A stretch of DNA of 23,918 nucleotides from Thermomucor indicae-seudaticae (lineage: Eukaryota > Mucoromycota > Mucoromycetes > Mucorales > Lichtheimiaceae). Positions 10,820-23,031 of the stretch are shown here, piece after piece. Each line of letters starts with the position of its first letter. Within the stretch, counting starts at the first letter, position 1. The stretch is from the NCBI GenBank assembly GCA_000787465.1, contig JSYX01000554.1, positions 1 to 23,918 of the forward strand, written 5' to 3'. A model generated the notes under the pieces. That model was not told the DNA's origin and made no database searches. It saw only the letters and a list, made by a program, of their open reading frames with translations. Position numbers and translations under genes: made by a program.

Positions 10820-11174
10820 TTGAGTAAAAAGCGGAAAAGAGGAGGTTGAAGAAAGCATCTGTCTATTCCTTTATTGATAAATGCCCGTCACGTTCGCCAA
10901 TTCTTGACAGCTGTCAAAAATTTAATGCCCCTGACTCGTTCGCCCTAAGCAGGAAGCTCATAAAGTTAAAGATGTTCTTATTCCCAAAGTGCTATTTGAC
11001 TCTATTCTTGAACTCTTGTTAGCCCAACGTACACAAACATGAACCGGAGAACATGTGAGTCTCAAAATTCAACACAGGAACAAAAGCAAAACAAGAAGGA
11101 ATAAAGACTTTTGAATAAATCAAGACTAAACTATTTTCTGATTAAACGAATTATTTTTTACTTTTTTCTTGAAA
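10820..11174 (-). promoter_or_regulatory. YME1 3' flank and HFM1 upstream region with palindrome and direct repeats
   Basis: No coding potential is seen here. The block 10880-10944 contains a perfect 14-bp palindrome, TTGACAGCTGTCAA (10904-10917), about 85-98 bp upstream of the HFM1 ATG. It sits between two direct repeats: AATGCCC...CGTTCGCC at 10880-10898 and again at 10924-10944, spaced 44 bp. The remainder, up to the YME1 stop, is AT-rich and presumably holds the YME1 3' UTR. Confidence 0.5.
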
Positions 11175-13575
<2,401 letters not shown>

Positions 13576-13579
<4 letters not shown>

Positions 13580-13653
13580 GGAATGCTGTTCTTCAGCGAT
13601 GCCAACACGTCTTGTGCGATACTCGGTAATGTAAGTGGTAAGGTTTCGTTCAT
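13576..13653 (-). promoter_or_regulatory. Upstream ORF ending in ATGA over the YME1 start
   Basis: ATG 13653 opens a 25-codon frame (MNETLPLTLPSIAQDV...) whose TGA (13578-13576) overlaps the proposed YME1 ATG (13579-13577) as ATGA. It begins 6 bp beyond a stop in the neighbouring region. It could act by termination-reinitiation. The alternative, that it is the true first coding exon, fails because no donor was found that restores frame. Confidence 0.45.
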
Positions 13654-13717
13654 GGCGCCTTAATGCAGCCACTTGCGCGAATAACTAGAGACGAAAAAAG
13701 TAGGGCAGATCCCCCGG

Positions 13718-14813
13718 TCAGGCCATGCCATTGAAATCGTTATGAAGCAGATCAATGACGACAGGAGATTTGTAACTTTTGTCGTTCTATGAAGAGAGAG
13801 AACTGCTGACGGGCGGCTTACTTTATGCGCGGGTTTCCATTGGGCATTCATGATTGGGATTAAGAGGTTGAAGGTAAGCTGTGGTACAAAAACAGCATAT
13901 GCCGACTTGGATAGGTTTGCGCCCAATGAATGTGGTCCATCGTGACTTGTGAACCACACTGCACCGCAATCCCCACACAGCCGGCTGCACAAAGACTTGT
14001 CTCGAGGTTATACCTCATGATTGAAAAAGAAGTAGATATATGTACTGCATCCACTGACGCAGCCTTCACGACGCCAATCAATACTGCAAAAAGGCCCAAA
14101 GTGCTACCACCTGTAACGCACGCCAGACTTTCGATCGACGGCTGGTTGAAAACGTAACACACGCAGTCTTGTCCGTTCCACGTTTGTAGATATTATATGA
14201 CAATTAAACGACTATACAGGAGAATTTGAGAAGAAGAGATACAAACTAACTACGCGCGGCGGTTTCCACTTGTCATCTTGTTTCAGGTTATTGTCGTTAC
14301 TTTGAACCTCCTTTCGAGCACTCGCGCCACCGACAAAGGATGGTTGACCATTTATTTCGCACATCAGGCAAACCACGCAATTCTGACTGACGGACTCTAA
14401 GGCTTTCCAGAGCGATATCAAAGGAAAGATCGTCGATAACAGTGACAACAGACGAAGTGCCACCGTTTTCGACCGTCGCCGCGGGTCCTTCATGTAATGT
14501 TGCTGCGAATTATCGTTCGCTCGCGAAACAGCGGCAGTTCCACAGGATCTGGTACAGGGAGGTTCCTGGGCCGTAGCCAATCGATATAAAAGGCGTTGCA
14601 AATATATCCATTTGTCGAGAATGCGTTCCCCTGTCTGTACCGCTTAGTAAGACCCATGGAAGAGGAGGAGTGTTCCTGTGTGTTGTCAGCAGTCTGTCGC
14701 ATTCGCTATCGTATGCTGCGATGACCCTTCGCTGTTCATTTTATGGATACAGTTTTAAGCCATAACATCGGCTTTCTTTCCATATTTTCACATACCAGTT
14801 GCAGATGCGCCAT
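13718..14813 (-). CDS. Unidentified spliced gene for a hydrophobic, probably membrane protein (partial model)
   Basis: I do not recognise this gene. A plausible start is ATG 14813 (MAHLQL), joined through a good 64-nt GTATGT...ACAG intron (14795-14732) to an exon beginning RRVIAAYDSECDRLLTTHRN. Further in, another frame (about 14628-14254) carries a basic stretch (KDPRRRSKTVALRL), a membrane-like segment LLSLLSTIFPLISLWKAL and a tail ending DDKWKPPR just before a GT. Downstream, 14141-13947 encodes a second hydrophobic stretch, STLGLFAVLIGVV. After it, 13878-13822 encodes LTFNLLIPIMNAQWKPAHK and joins in frame through a 68-nt intron. The junction between the 14731 exon and the 14628 frame needs an extra intron or a one-base shift in AGGGGAA, and the 3' end is uncertain (stop at 13718 or 13660). 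A decayed gene is possible. Confidence 0.4.
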
Positions 14814-15191
14814 CCCCAGAAATTGCGTCAGGACGCTTACGAAACCGGCTTCACGAGATGAACCTTCCGGACAGACGTAAGGAACGCTCCCACCGGATCC
14901 CGTAAACCCTTCCGGCCTTCTTTATTTAGGCGGTGCCATCGATTAAAGGCCGCCCGCTGAAGTTGATCCTCCATGGTGGGCCGTCAGTGACCGGACCGCA
15001 GGCACCCGCCCATTCGCGCTCCCGCTGTGTGCATGGCCCAGTCAGTCCTTGGCAAGAACCATAAAAGAGACTGCAGTCCGTTCAAGTCAGATTCCTGCTG
15101 AGCAGCAGTTACCTTTTACTTCTGACAGAGAAACCTTGGAAGTTGCTCCCCGTCATACGAAAATAGGCCCCATTTCCTATATACCGGGGCA

Positions 15192-15257
15192 ATACTGAGA
15201 CCTTGTCGGGACGGCTAGTCACCCTTCGCTACCCGTCCTTGCGCTCCGTCTCAGTAT
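15192..15257. repeat. Imperfect inverted repeat / potential hairpin
   Basis: ATACTGAGA (15192-15200) is matched by its reverse complement TCTCAGTAT (15249-15257). Further in, GGACGG on the left is matched by CCGTCC on the right. The arms of about 27 bp are interrupted by mismatches and the loop is about 12 nt. I saw no T-run behind it and no second copy. Confidence 0.5.
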
Positions 15258-15413
15258 GCGTATTGAAACGACGCTGTTTTTGCAGTGGAGTGCGGTACCG
15301 GACCGGATGAAATTGCGCGGATGGAACTGGACACGATGTCTTGCTACTCATCATGGCCGGCGAATGAGCCCAGTGCATGCATAACAAGTGGGAGCATACA
15401 TACACGCAAGTAT

Positions 15414-15629
15414 TTATAAGCGCTCTGTGGGAGCCCCATCCTGCTCTTGAGTGAAGAGGCCGCCTGTATATATCAATGCGTGACGCCGGATGTCCATTGC
15501 GTTCTCGTCTGTCGCTTGTTCGCGGCTGGCTATTGAAACGTTTGCGAAATGGGAAAACACGTTTCGCCATGCCAAGTCGAGATAACACCCGCTTTTGTTT
15601 CGAGTCAAAGTCTGGAGGATGTCATCCAT
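15414..15629 (-). CDS. Hypothetical 71-aa ORF
   Basis: A 71-codon frame from ATG 15629 (MDDILQTLTRNKSGCYLDLA...) with mixed composition and no recognised motif. It points away from NPC1 and has no obvious exon partner downstream. It could be a chance ORF or an exon of an unmodelled gene. Confidence 0.2.
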   Translation of the reverse strand: MDDILQTLTRNKSGCYLDLAWRNVFSHFANVSIASREQATDENAMDIRRHALIYTGGLFTQEQDGAPTERL

Positions 15630-15868
15630 GCGTCATGCAACAGGTATGAAGCAGGGCCAGGACATGAGAAGCTGCGCCCATACTCACTTATTATTGTACA
15701 ATTACTCGGGTGAACACATTACATCTTACCGTGAGCTCAAACACACTTCAGCAGAACGGAACTTTTGGAATTACTTCCAGTACATTTATTGTGGAACCAG
15801 GCTATTGCCACGATCTACTGAACTTGTGAAGACGTCAATTAAACACAGAGACCTCACAATCTGTTCCA

Positions 15869-15874
15869 TATATA
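15869..15874 (+). promoter_or_regulatory. TATA-like box upstream of NPC1
   Basis: ATATAT/TATATA in CCATATATAG lies about 120 bp upstream of the NPC1 ATG at 15991, with no other strong TATA nearer. Motif and position only. Confidence 0.3.
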
Positions 15875-15990
15875 GCCAGTAGTTGAGCGTCCCTGGGGCC
15901 CGAGCTGATTCATGCAGTCGGTCGTCATTCTTGAAAAATCCCCGCCAGTCCTTGTGTAATTCTCCTTTAACCTTTTCTTTTTCCCTGCTA

Positions 15991-18900
15991 ATGAGATTTC
16001 GCTCATTTGAGCTCATACTAGTGATACTATGGCATGCGTGCGTGCTTGCTTCTGCTGAACCGATAACAAAGGTGCACCGGGATGGCTATTGCGCCATGCG
16101 CGGGCATTGCATGGAAGGCCTCACCAATCTGAATTGCCCGTACAACGGCCCGGCCGTGGAGCCTGAGACAAGCGAGTTTCGCCAACTCCTCGTGCAGACC
16201 TGCGGTGAAGCGTATGCGTCCGGCAAAGTGTGCTGCGACGAAGCGCAATTGAAGGACTTGCAACAGCAGGTGACGAGAGCCGAGCCGATGATTGCCTCCT
16301 GCCCCGCCTGCTGGAGCAACTTTATGCAATTCTGGTGCGCCTTCACTTGCTCTCCCAACCAGTCGACATTTGTAAACGTGACCCGTGTGTCTCCAGTCAA
16401 CGACGATCGATTCGTTGTCGAACAAGTGGATTATTGGGTCGGCGACCACTTTGGGTCACAGTTTTACGATAGCTGCAAGCAGGTCAAGTTTGGCGTCGGC
16501 AACGCGTATGCGATGCAATTGATCGGAGGCGGCGCGAAGAGTTGGCACGAGATGGTGACTTATATGGGACAGAAACGGGCGCTGGGGAGTCCGTTTCAGA
16601 TCGATTTTCCGCCCTTGTCGGACGGGGACGCGTTGCAGCGATACAACGATGATGGGAAGGCGTGCAATGATACGGAGCCTGGTTACCGCTGTGCGTGTGT
16701 CGACTGTGAAGCGGTCTGTCCGGTGCTCGAGCCCATCCCGGCTGAGGCTCCCGAGTGCGTGGTCGGGTCGCTCAAATGCTGGAGTTTCGCGATGGTGATG
16801 ACGTATGGATTGATTGTGGCTGTGGTCTGTGCGCTCGCTCTGGCAAGGAAGAAGAAGGTCAGCCAGTGGATACAAAGATTGATTGGATTCAACTTGGATG
16901 GTCGTCAGGAAGGGGGAAGAGGCCGCCTTTACGAGCGTGTCGCTCTGGCGGATGAGGAAGAGGAATCGGAGGACGCCAATTTGCTCGATCCTGATCAGAC
17001 GCCTCGGCGTTATTGGCTCAACTCGCGTGTTCAGATATGGTTTTACCGCCTAGGCGTCTTTTGCGCGCGTCACCCGTGGTCTGTCATTGCTGGTGGCCTT
17101 TTCTTGGTAGCCCTTTGCTCGACAGGCTGGCATAACTTCGCCGTTGAACGGGACCCGGTTAATCTCTGGGTTGCTCCGTCCTCACAAGCACTCGCAGAAA
17201 AGAATCACTTTGACTCCCATTTCACTCCGTTTTATCGTACAACGCAACTATTTTTCGTTACCGAGGACGGCTCTCCTATTGCATCGGCTGAACGACTGGA
17301 AAGCTTGTTTAAATTGGAAGATGAGATCAAAGACATGAAGTCGGATGAACATGGATACCGCTTGCAGGACGTATGCTTCCATCCATCCGGAGATGCATGT
17401 ATTATCCAGTCTGTGACAGGATACTGGCAAGGGGATCTGTCTTATTTTGATCCTGAATATTGGGATGTCGATCTTGAAAACTGCCTGAACGATCCAGTTT
17501 CCTGTCTACCCCAGTTCCTGCAACCTATCCAGCCTGAAATGGTGCTTGGCGGTTACCAAGACGAGGATTACATGACAGCGCGTGCGTTTGTGGTCACCTT
17601 TGTGCTCAAGAACTCGTTGGATCCGGCTACCACGGCAAAGGCCGAGGAATGGGAGAAGTCGCTCTTGAAGAATATTCTACTGCATGTAAACGACCGTCCA
17701 GAATGGGAAGGAGTACGAATCACGTTTTCAACAGAGGTATTGCAGTTGTACCGGTATAACTTGCTAAGTAACACGAGCTGATCCATTTTCTGTATCTAGA
17801 GCTCACTGGAGACGGAGCTCAACAAGTCATCGAATACGGACGCAGTGACCGTCGCTGTTAGCTACCTTGTGATGTTCGTGTATGCCTCCTTGGCTCTCGG
17901 GCGATTTCGGTCATGGAATCCTCGACGACTCGCGATTGACTCCAAGTTCACGCTGGGCGTGTGTGGCATCCTGATTGTGATCTTTTCGGTTTCAACAGCT
18001 GTCGGTATCTTTTCGAGGATGGGCAAGAAGACGACGTTGATTATTGCGGAAGTGATTCCGTTTTTGGTATTAGCGGTCGGCGTGGACAATATCTTTATAC
18101 TGTGCCATGAGTATGCAAGGCGCGAGGAGACCAGTGTGGATGAATCGATCGAAGAGCGGCTCGGGAAGACGCTTGGCAAGATGGGACCCAGTATTCTGCT
18201 AAGCTCTTTGAGCGAAACGATTGCGTTTGGGTTGGGGACTTTGGTGACCATGCCAGCCGTGAGCAGTTTTGCGACTGTGGCCTCGATTGCTATTTTTGTC
18301 GACTTTGTTCTGCAAGTGACATGTTTTGTGGCGTGTATGGCGCTCGATGCTCGTCGTGTACAGGTAATCATAACAGACGGGCAGCATAAAACTTGGCACG
18401 AGCTCACGATAAGAGTAAGGCGAACCGTTTGGACTGCATGGCTTGTATCCGTATTCGTGCCCCCGAACCGCTGGACAAGGAAGGATGGCTGGAATCGCTC
18501 TGTCGCGTATATTACGCACCCAATTTACTGAAGCGCAAAGTGCGTTATACCGTCTGCCTCGGGTTCTTGGGACTCTTCATGGTTGGATTGGCCTTGACAC
18601 CCGAATTGCCGTTGGGCTTGGATCAACGTATCGCGTTGCCGTCTGATTCTTACCTGGTGCCGTACTTTAATGATCTGGATGAGTATTTCAACGTGGGACC
18701 ACCGGTGTTCTTTGTCGTCCAAGGGGCCAATATGACGGATCGGACAGTACAGAAGAAAATCTGCGGACGATTTCCGGTGTGCGACGAGTTCTCATTAGCC
18801 AACGTGCTGGAACTGGAACGGAGGCGGGCGAATGTATCCTATATCGGTCAGCCAACGAGTGTCTGGTTGGATGATTTCCTGTATTGGCTTAATCCAAATG

Positions 18901-20174
18901 TTGGCTGCTGTCGTTTGAAGAAGAAGAAGCAATCTGTCGCCCCTAGTATGATCAGTCCTTTGGAACGCCAATACCGCTTAGGAAAGGATATGGAATTGTG
19001 TGATCCTTTCGAGACTGACTGTGAGGACTGCAAGCCCGATTGGTCCGCGAGCATGGACACACTGCCTGAAGGACAAGAGTTTCTCGACTATTTTCATTTA
19101 TGGATTGGAGTTGAACCGGATCCGGATTGCCCTTTGAACGGCAAGGCTGCGTACGGCGACGCCGTTGTGGCGGATGATAAACATATCAGCATTGATTCAT
19201 CTTATTTCCGAACCTTCCATACACCGTTACGGACGCAGCAGGATTTCATCGCTGCGCATGCTTCAGCTCGACGTATTGCGGACGATCTCCGTAGCCGACT
19301 GCAAGTGGACGTCTATCCTTACTCGGTGTTTTACATATTCTTCGAGCAGTATTCGTACATTATGATGATGGCGTTTGAACTGTTGGGACTTGCGATTCTC
19401 GCGATATTTATCATCACGAGTACGCTTCTAGGAAGCTTGCGCTCGGGAACGATTGTCCTGGGCGTGGTGATTATGATCCTGGTAGACGTGATGGGTGTGA
19501 TGACTCTCTGGGGTGTGAGTCTGAACGCTCTCAGTCTTGTGAATCTTGTGATTTGCGTCGGTATCAGTGTGGAGTTCTGCTGCCACATTGCGAGGGGCTT
19601 TATGGTAGCTAGTGGCAGTCGTGAGGAGCGAGCCAGCAAAAGCCTGGTAGATGTGGGAAGCTCTGTAAGTTATGATAACAATATGTATCGTCTTCAAGCA
19701 GGTGAAGAATTCATAGTGATATGACAACAATAGGTATTCTGTGGCATCACGCTGACAAAATTTGCCGGTATTGTGGTATTGGCGTTTACACGATCCAAGA
19801 TCTTTGAGGTGTACTATTTCCGGATGTGTAAGTTGCTGGTATGAGCAGGGGAGAGAAGAGGAACTTATTTGGAAGCAACAGATCTTGCTATTGTTTTGTT
19901 TGGTGCTTTACATGGACTTGTACTTTTACCAGTACTGCTTGCGATGTTTGGCGGAGAAGGCATGTCGATACTCTATGATTTTGATGAAGACGGTTTCGCA
20001 TGGTCTCCTCGAGGACGTCGCGAAGGGTTATTGGTTGAAGACAATGAGAGTTACGACCAAGTCCTTGTTACTGATTTCCCTGAAGAAGAGCAGCAGCAAC
20101 CCAAACGCAAAAATGGTTCACTGCAGCAAAATAACCGAGATATAGCTGCTGGTAGTAGCAGTGAGCAGCAGTAA
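15991..20174 (+). CDS. NCR1: Niemann-Pick type C1 sterol transporter (NCR1/NPC1)
   Basis: Five exons (15991-17736, 17800-18363, 18414-19664, 19734-19827, 19876-20174) give about 1317 aa, near the size of animal NPC1. The frame is open upstream to 15883, but ATG 15991 is chosen because it begins a clear signal peptide ([20 protein letters not shown]). Next comes the Cys-rich N-terminal sterol-binding domain ([41 protein letters not shown]), a membrane helix (about 260-285) and a luminal domain. The sterol-sensing domain (about 595-765) holds [20 protein letters not shown]. After a second luminal domain there is a C-terminal helix bundle with [24 protein letters not shown] and ISVEFCCHI. The protein moves sterol from the vacuole/lysosome lumen into the membrane, taking it from NPC2. 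Intron 4 (19828-19875) is 48 nt; its acceptor was chosen because it alone keeps frame. Confidence 0.95.
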
Positions 20175-20260
20175 AACGTTCAGCCTTCATCCGTTCATAT
20201 CACGCAGTTACATTTTTTTTTGGTTGTGCGAACATTAATATATATATACAGATAACTTGA
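20175..20260. other. Short convergent 3' spacer with T-run and (TA)n
   Basis: The 86 bp between the NPC1 stop and the stop of the coiled-coil gene hold a T-run (about 20213-20221) and an alternating TA tract (about 20237-20247). Both 3' UTRs probably overlap here. Confidence 0.5.
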
Positions 20261-20671
20261 CTACAGCTTAGAGCTGTTGTTGACCTTTTGTTCGAGTTCC
20301 TCAAGTTCGTGAGTTACGTTTGCCAATTGTGCCCGCAGATTGGCGAGTTCAGCCTCTTTCTCTGGCTTTTCTGTCTTGTCTTGGTCCTCGTAAATGGCGG
20401 GTATCTTGTTGACGAGTTCCCAAGTCTTTTGTTGTTCTTGTTCGGCCTCCTTGATTTGCTGCAGCAACGCGTCATAGTCTTTTCTTGGGACGCTGTCGTG
20501 TTCCAATTCCCGAATGCGATCGGCCGTGTCCTTGATCAATTGCTGAATTCGGTCGATCTGTTGTTGCAGCTTTTCTTGCTTTTTCAGTTCGATTCGCAAT
20601 TCATCGTCAATGTTGGCGATTTCGTTTGTTAAAATGTCGAGCTGATCCTCTTTGGATAATCGAGTGGTCAT
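20261..20671 (-). CDS. Small coiled-coil protein, 136 aa
   Basis: Single-exon frame from ATG 20671 (MTTRLSKEDQLDILTNEIAN). The frame is open upstream of this ATG, but an ATG 140 bp from the divergent M50B gene fits a compact shared promoter. Nearly the whole protein is heptad-like: residues about 10-60 (LRIELKKQEKLQQQIDRIQQ) and about 60-130 (ELANLRAQLANVTHELEELE), split by a short break with prolines. It has no membrane segment or catalytic motif. Such proteins are often small subunits of tethering, kinetochore or organelle complexes, but nothing visible decides among these. I do not recognise the family. Confidence 0.7.
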   Translation of the reverse strand: MTTRLSKEDQLDILTNEIANIDDELRIELKKQEKLQQQIDRIQQLIKDTADRIRELEHDSVPRKDYDALLQQIKEAEQEQQKTWELVNKIPAIYEDQDKTEKPEKEAELANLRAQLANVTHELEELEQKVNNSSKL

Positions 20672-20810
20672 TGTTTGATTATTGGGCAAAAGGGAAAGCT
20701 CCTCCCAAATTGGGAACAAGCAAAAATAACAATCCACCCAAGGCACTCACCATATAATGCACAAAAGGAACCCTCTTTGTTTTATCCACTCTTTTTCTCC
20801 TTCCCCTGGG
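20672..20810. promoter_or_regulatory. Bidirectional promoter between the coiled-coil and M50B genes
   Basis: Only 139 bp separate the two divergent ATGs (20671 minus, 20811 plus). The plus side is pyrimidine-rich directly before ATG (CTCTTTTTCTCCTTCCCCTG). No clear TATA box was seen in either direction. Confidence 0.55.
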
Positions 20811-21724
20811 ATGGATCCAACGCTTCTCGTGCCTACGGACGATCAGAAAACAACATTGATCGTGATTGGCGCGTATACGGGTGCCATTCTTGTGTTATGG
20901 AACATGCCTATTGCCAAGATTATTCTCGCTCCTTTCAAGGTTCTGCTATGAAGTTGTGGAAAATAGGAAGCGTTAGGCTAAAGATAAAGAAATAGTTACT
21001 GACGGTTGGCTTGCATGAGTTCTCACATGCTGCCGTGGGTTGTTGTACGTGTGCACGTATCGAGTCGATTGAAATTGATCCTGACGAAGGCGGTGCCACT
21101 CATATGGTATAATATATCAGCAATATATCATGCCATTTTTGAGAGCTTATTGGGAAAGCGAAAAAAAAGCAAGGAGGGAATCCGATGTGTACGTTACCAG
21201 CAGGGTACCTTGGATCCTCAGCGATTGGCGCGATCCTGGTCCTGTGCGGGTTCAATATCTTGGCATCCAAGATTGCTTCGATCTTTCTCGGCACGTGTCT
21301 GCTGTTTACGCTATGGTGGGCCAAAAACTGGTTGACGCGATGGATCGGTCTAGGCTTCATTGGTGTCATTGTCTTTTTGTGGTGGTTGGCGCATGGTGCT
21401 GGATTACGGTACTTTGTCTTGTTCATTGGGTAAATACCTATCGTACTTTACTATTTGCGTATCCACGCCTCTCACAAACATATATACAGAGTCATGTCAT
21501 GTCTTTATTGCTTATGGGATATCCTGGATGATCTCGTGTTTCGCAAGGCCCACGAGTCTGATGCCACGCGTTTCGCGGATGTCTGTGGCGGCCTGTCCAG
21601 TCGTGGTTGGGGCATCGTGTGGTTCTTGATCAGTCTCGTCTTTTTTGCCGCGGGCATCGTCATAGGTCTGATTGCGTTTAAAGGTACGGCCTTTCTTCCG
21701 AGCACTTGGACTTCTCTCGTTTAA
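20811..21724 (+). CDS. Membrane metalloprotease-like protein, peptidase M50B-like family
   Basis: Four exons (20811-20939, 20996-21106, 21170-21429, 21490-21724) give about 244 aa, the usual size of this family. The first membrane segment (IVIGAYTGAILVLWNMPIAK) is followed by the zinc motif HEFSH (about 50-54) in LLTVGLHEFSHAAVGC. Next come ARIESIEIDPDEGGATHM and the family block GGNPMCTLPAGYLGSSAIGA. Several more hydrophobic segments follow, then DILDDLVFRKAHESDATRFA and a last helix. The HExxH placed in a membrane setting suggests an intramembrane or membrane-bound protease. The substrate is unknown, and activity is inferred from the motif only. Introns are 56, 63 and 60 nt. It converges on the kinase gene, with 155 bp between stops. 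Confidence 0.85.
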
Positions 21725-21879
21725 TCACGGCAATGATAGAGGACCAAGAAACGCAACAAAGACAGTCTCAAGGCTTTGGTTGGTGAAATTGCCCCCTCTC
21801 TCTCTTTATACCACATTACATCATTTGTACAATACTTGTTCTTCATACTACGCAAACATGTAAATAGGTATACATTTTA

Positions 21880-23031
21880 TTAAAGCCACCAAGATTGTTT
21901 TTCATGGCTGTGAATAAACATGTCCGTATCATCATCTTCGTCTTGCTCTTCCTCTTCGTCGTCTTGCATGGAGGAAATCTCTTGTTGCTTTTGAAGCAAC
22001 ATCTCTTCTTCTTCTTGGACCATATCCGACCAAGACGTGGCACCGCTAAAGAAAGCCGAATCGAAGCTTGCTCGTCCAGAAGGCTTGGTAGCGGTGGGAA
22101 TTTCTTGCTCATCGACCCAAGTGGTCGTTGTATCGTCCACGAGTCGATCCAGCGCCAAGAATCGCTGTTTCATTTCCGCCACGCTAGGACGATCGGATGG
22201 ATTGAGCGCCAAGACCGACTTAAGAAACTGGTAACAGGCGACTGACATCTTGGGAAACAATTGGCGCTTGAGCGTAGCCGGCTGGCGCTTGAATTCGGCA
22301 AAGGCCGGGTCGTGCGACGTGGCTTCCTGCCATGGGTTCTGGCCAAACAACATGGCGATCAAGAGGATACCCAGACTCCAGACGTCCGACATGGCCGAAT
22401 CGTACGGCAGGTCTTCATTGTTCTGATTGTTGTCGTCGTCATCAAAGTGCTCGGGAGCCAGGTACGTTGTCGAACCACAACCAAATTCCATCGAGAGCCG
22501 GTCCCTCGTGGCCAGTCCAAAATCTGCCACTTTGCATATCAGGTCATCGTCGTTGTCCGATTTGAGCAGGATGTTTTCAAGCTTGATGTCGCGATGGTAG
22601 ACGTTTTGGGCATGCATATACTCGACGGCATCCAGGATCTGCAGATACAGCGTCTTGACGAGCTGTTCGTCCATCTCGCCACGCGTCACAAAGTCAAACA
22701 GGTCGCCCTGGTCACAGAGCTCCATGACCATAAAGATAAAGTCTTGATCTTGGATGACGCGGTGTAGTTTGAGGATGTGTGGGTGGTCTTTGAGTTGCGA
22801 CTGGATATCGGCTTCCATCTGTTGGATTTGGAGTTGTTGATGATCGAGACCAAGCTTGGACAAAACCTTGATGGCCACGTAATTGTTGTTGTGAAGGGAT
22901 TGGCCCAGAAAGAGACATCCGTATGAGCCACGACCCAGTTCTTCGAGGATTTGGTATTCGCTGTCGCCAATGACCCGGTCAACCATGACCGAGGCTACTT
23001 GGGACCAGTAATCTTGCTGCTTTGTAGCCAT
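21880..23031 (-). CDS. Ser/Thr protein kinase, RAN1/SKS1/VHS1-like
   Basis: A single exon encodes 383 aa. ATG 23031 is the only ATG in its frame; the open stretch above it has no ATG before a stop. The kinase core is complete: Gly-rich loop GRGSYG (33-38), VAIK lysine (about 55), HRDIKLEN with catalytic Asp148, DFG (170-172), YLAPEH (190-195) and DVWSLGILL. LFDFVTRGEMDEQLVKTLYLQ and YHRDIKLENIL resemble the fungal RAN1/SKS1/VHS1 nutrient and cell-cycle kinases. The tail after about residue 290 includes FDSAFFSGATSWSDMV and a strongly acidic Gln/Glu/Asp run near the end. A cytoplasmic or nuclear signalling role in nutrient or developmental control is a family-based guess. A 168-codon plus-strand ORF over it is an antisense shadow. 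Confidence 0.92.
   Translation of the reverse strand: MATKQQDYWSQVASVMVDRVIGDSEYQILEELGRGSYGCLFLGQSLHNNNYVAIKVLSKLGLDHQQLQIQQMEADIQSQLKDHPHILKLHRVIQDQDFIFMVMELCDQGDLFDFVTRGEMDEQLVKTLYLQILDAVEYMHAQNVYHRDIKLENILLKSDNDDDLICKVADFGLATRDRLSMEFGCGSTTYLAPEHFDDDDNNQNNEDLPYDSAMSDVWSLGILLIAMLFGQNPWQEATSHDPAFAEFKRQPATLKRQLFPKMSVACYQFLKSVLALNPSDRPSVAEMKQRFLALDRLVDDTTTTWVDEQEIPTATKPSGRASFDSAFFSGATSWSDMVQEEEEMLLQKQQEISSMQDDEEEEQDEDDDTDMFIHSHEKQSWWL

Larger units (their letters stand above)
14814..15990. other. Long intergenic region upstream of NPC1, no convincing gene
   Basis: The region holds no long conserved frame and no recognisable tRNA, snRNA or RNase P motif. It includes a relatively GC-rich stretch (about 14860-15070), a 42-codon minus frame from ATG 14974 of unclear meaning, an imperfect inverted repeat (15192-15257) and a 71-codon minus ORF (15629-15414). 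The right end should contain the NPC1 promoter: a TATATA-type box lies at 15869-15874, about 120 bp before its ATG. Confidence 0.5.

Noticed and set aside
14500..14813. PEX11-like peroxin reading of the unidentified gene
   Set aside because: WVLLSGTDRG followed by ERILDKWIYLQRLLYR loosely recalls PEX11, but it needs at least one frameshift and the rest does not follow the family. Too weak to name.
15883..15990. Upstream extension of NPC1 from ATG 15883
   Set aside because: The extension is polar, unlike the family, and would bury the signal peptide beginning at 15991.
22261..22767. 168-codon plus-strand ORF
   Set aside because: It is antisense to the kinase core, whose motifs are complete in the other strand.
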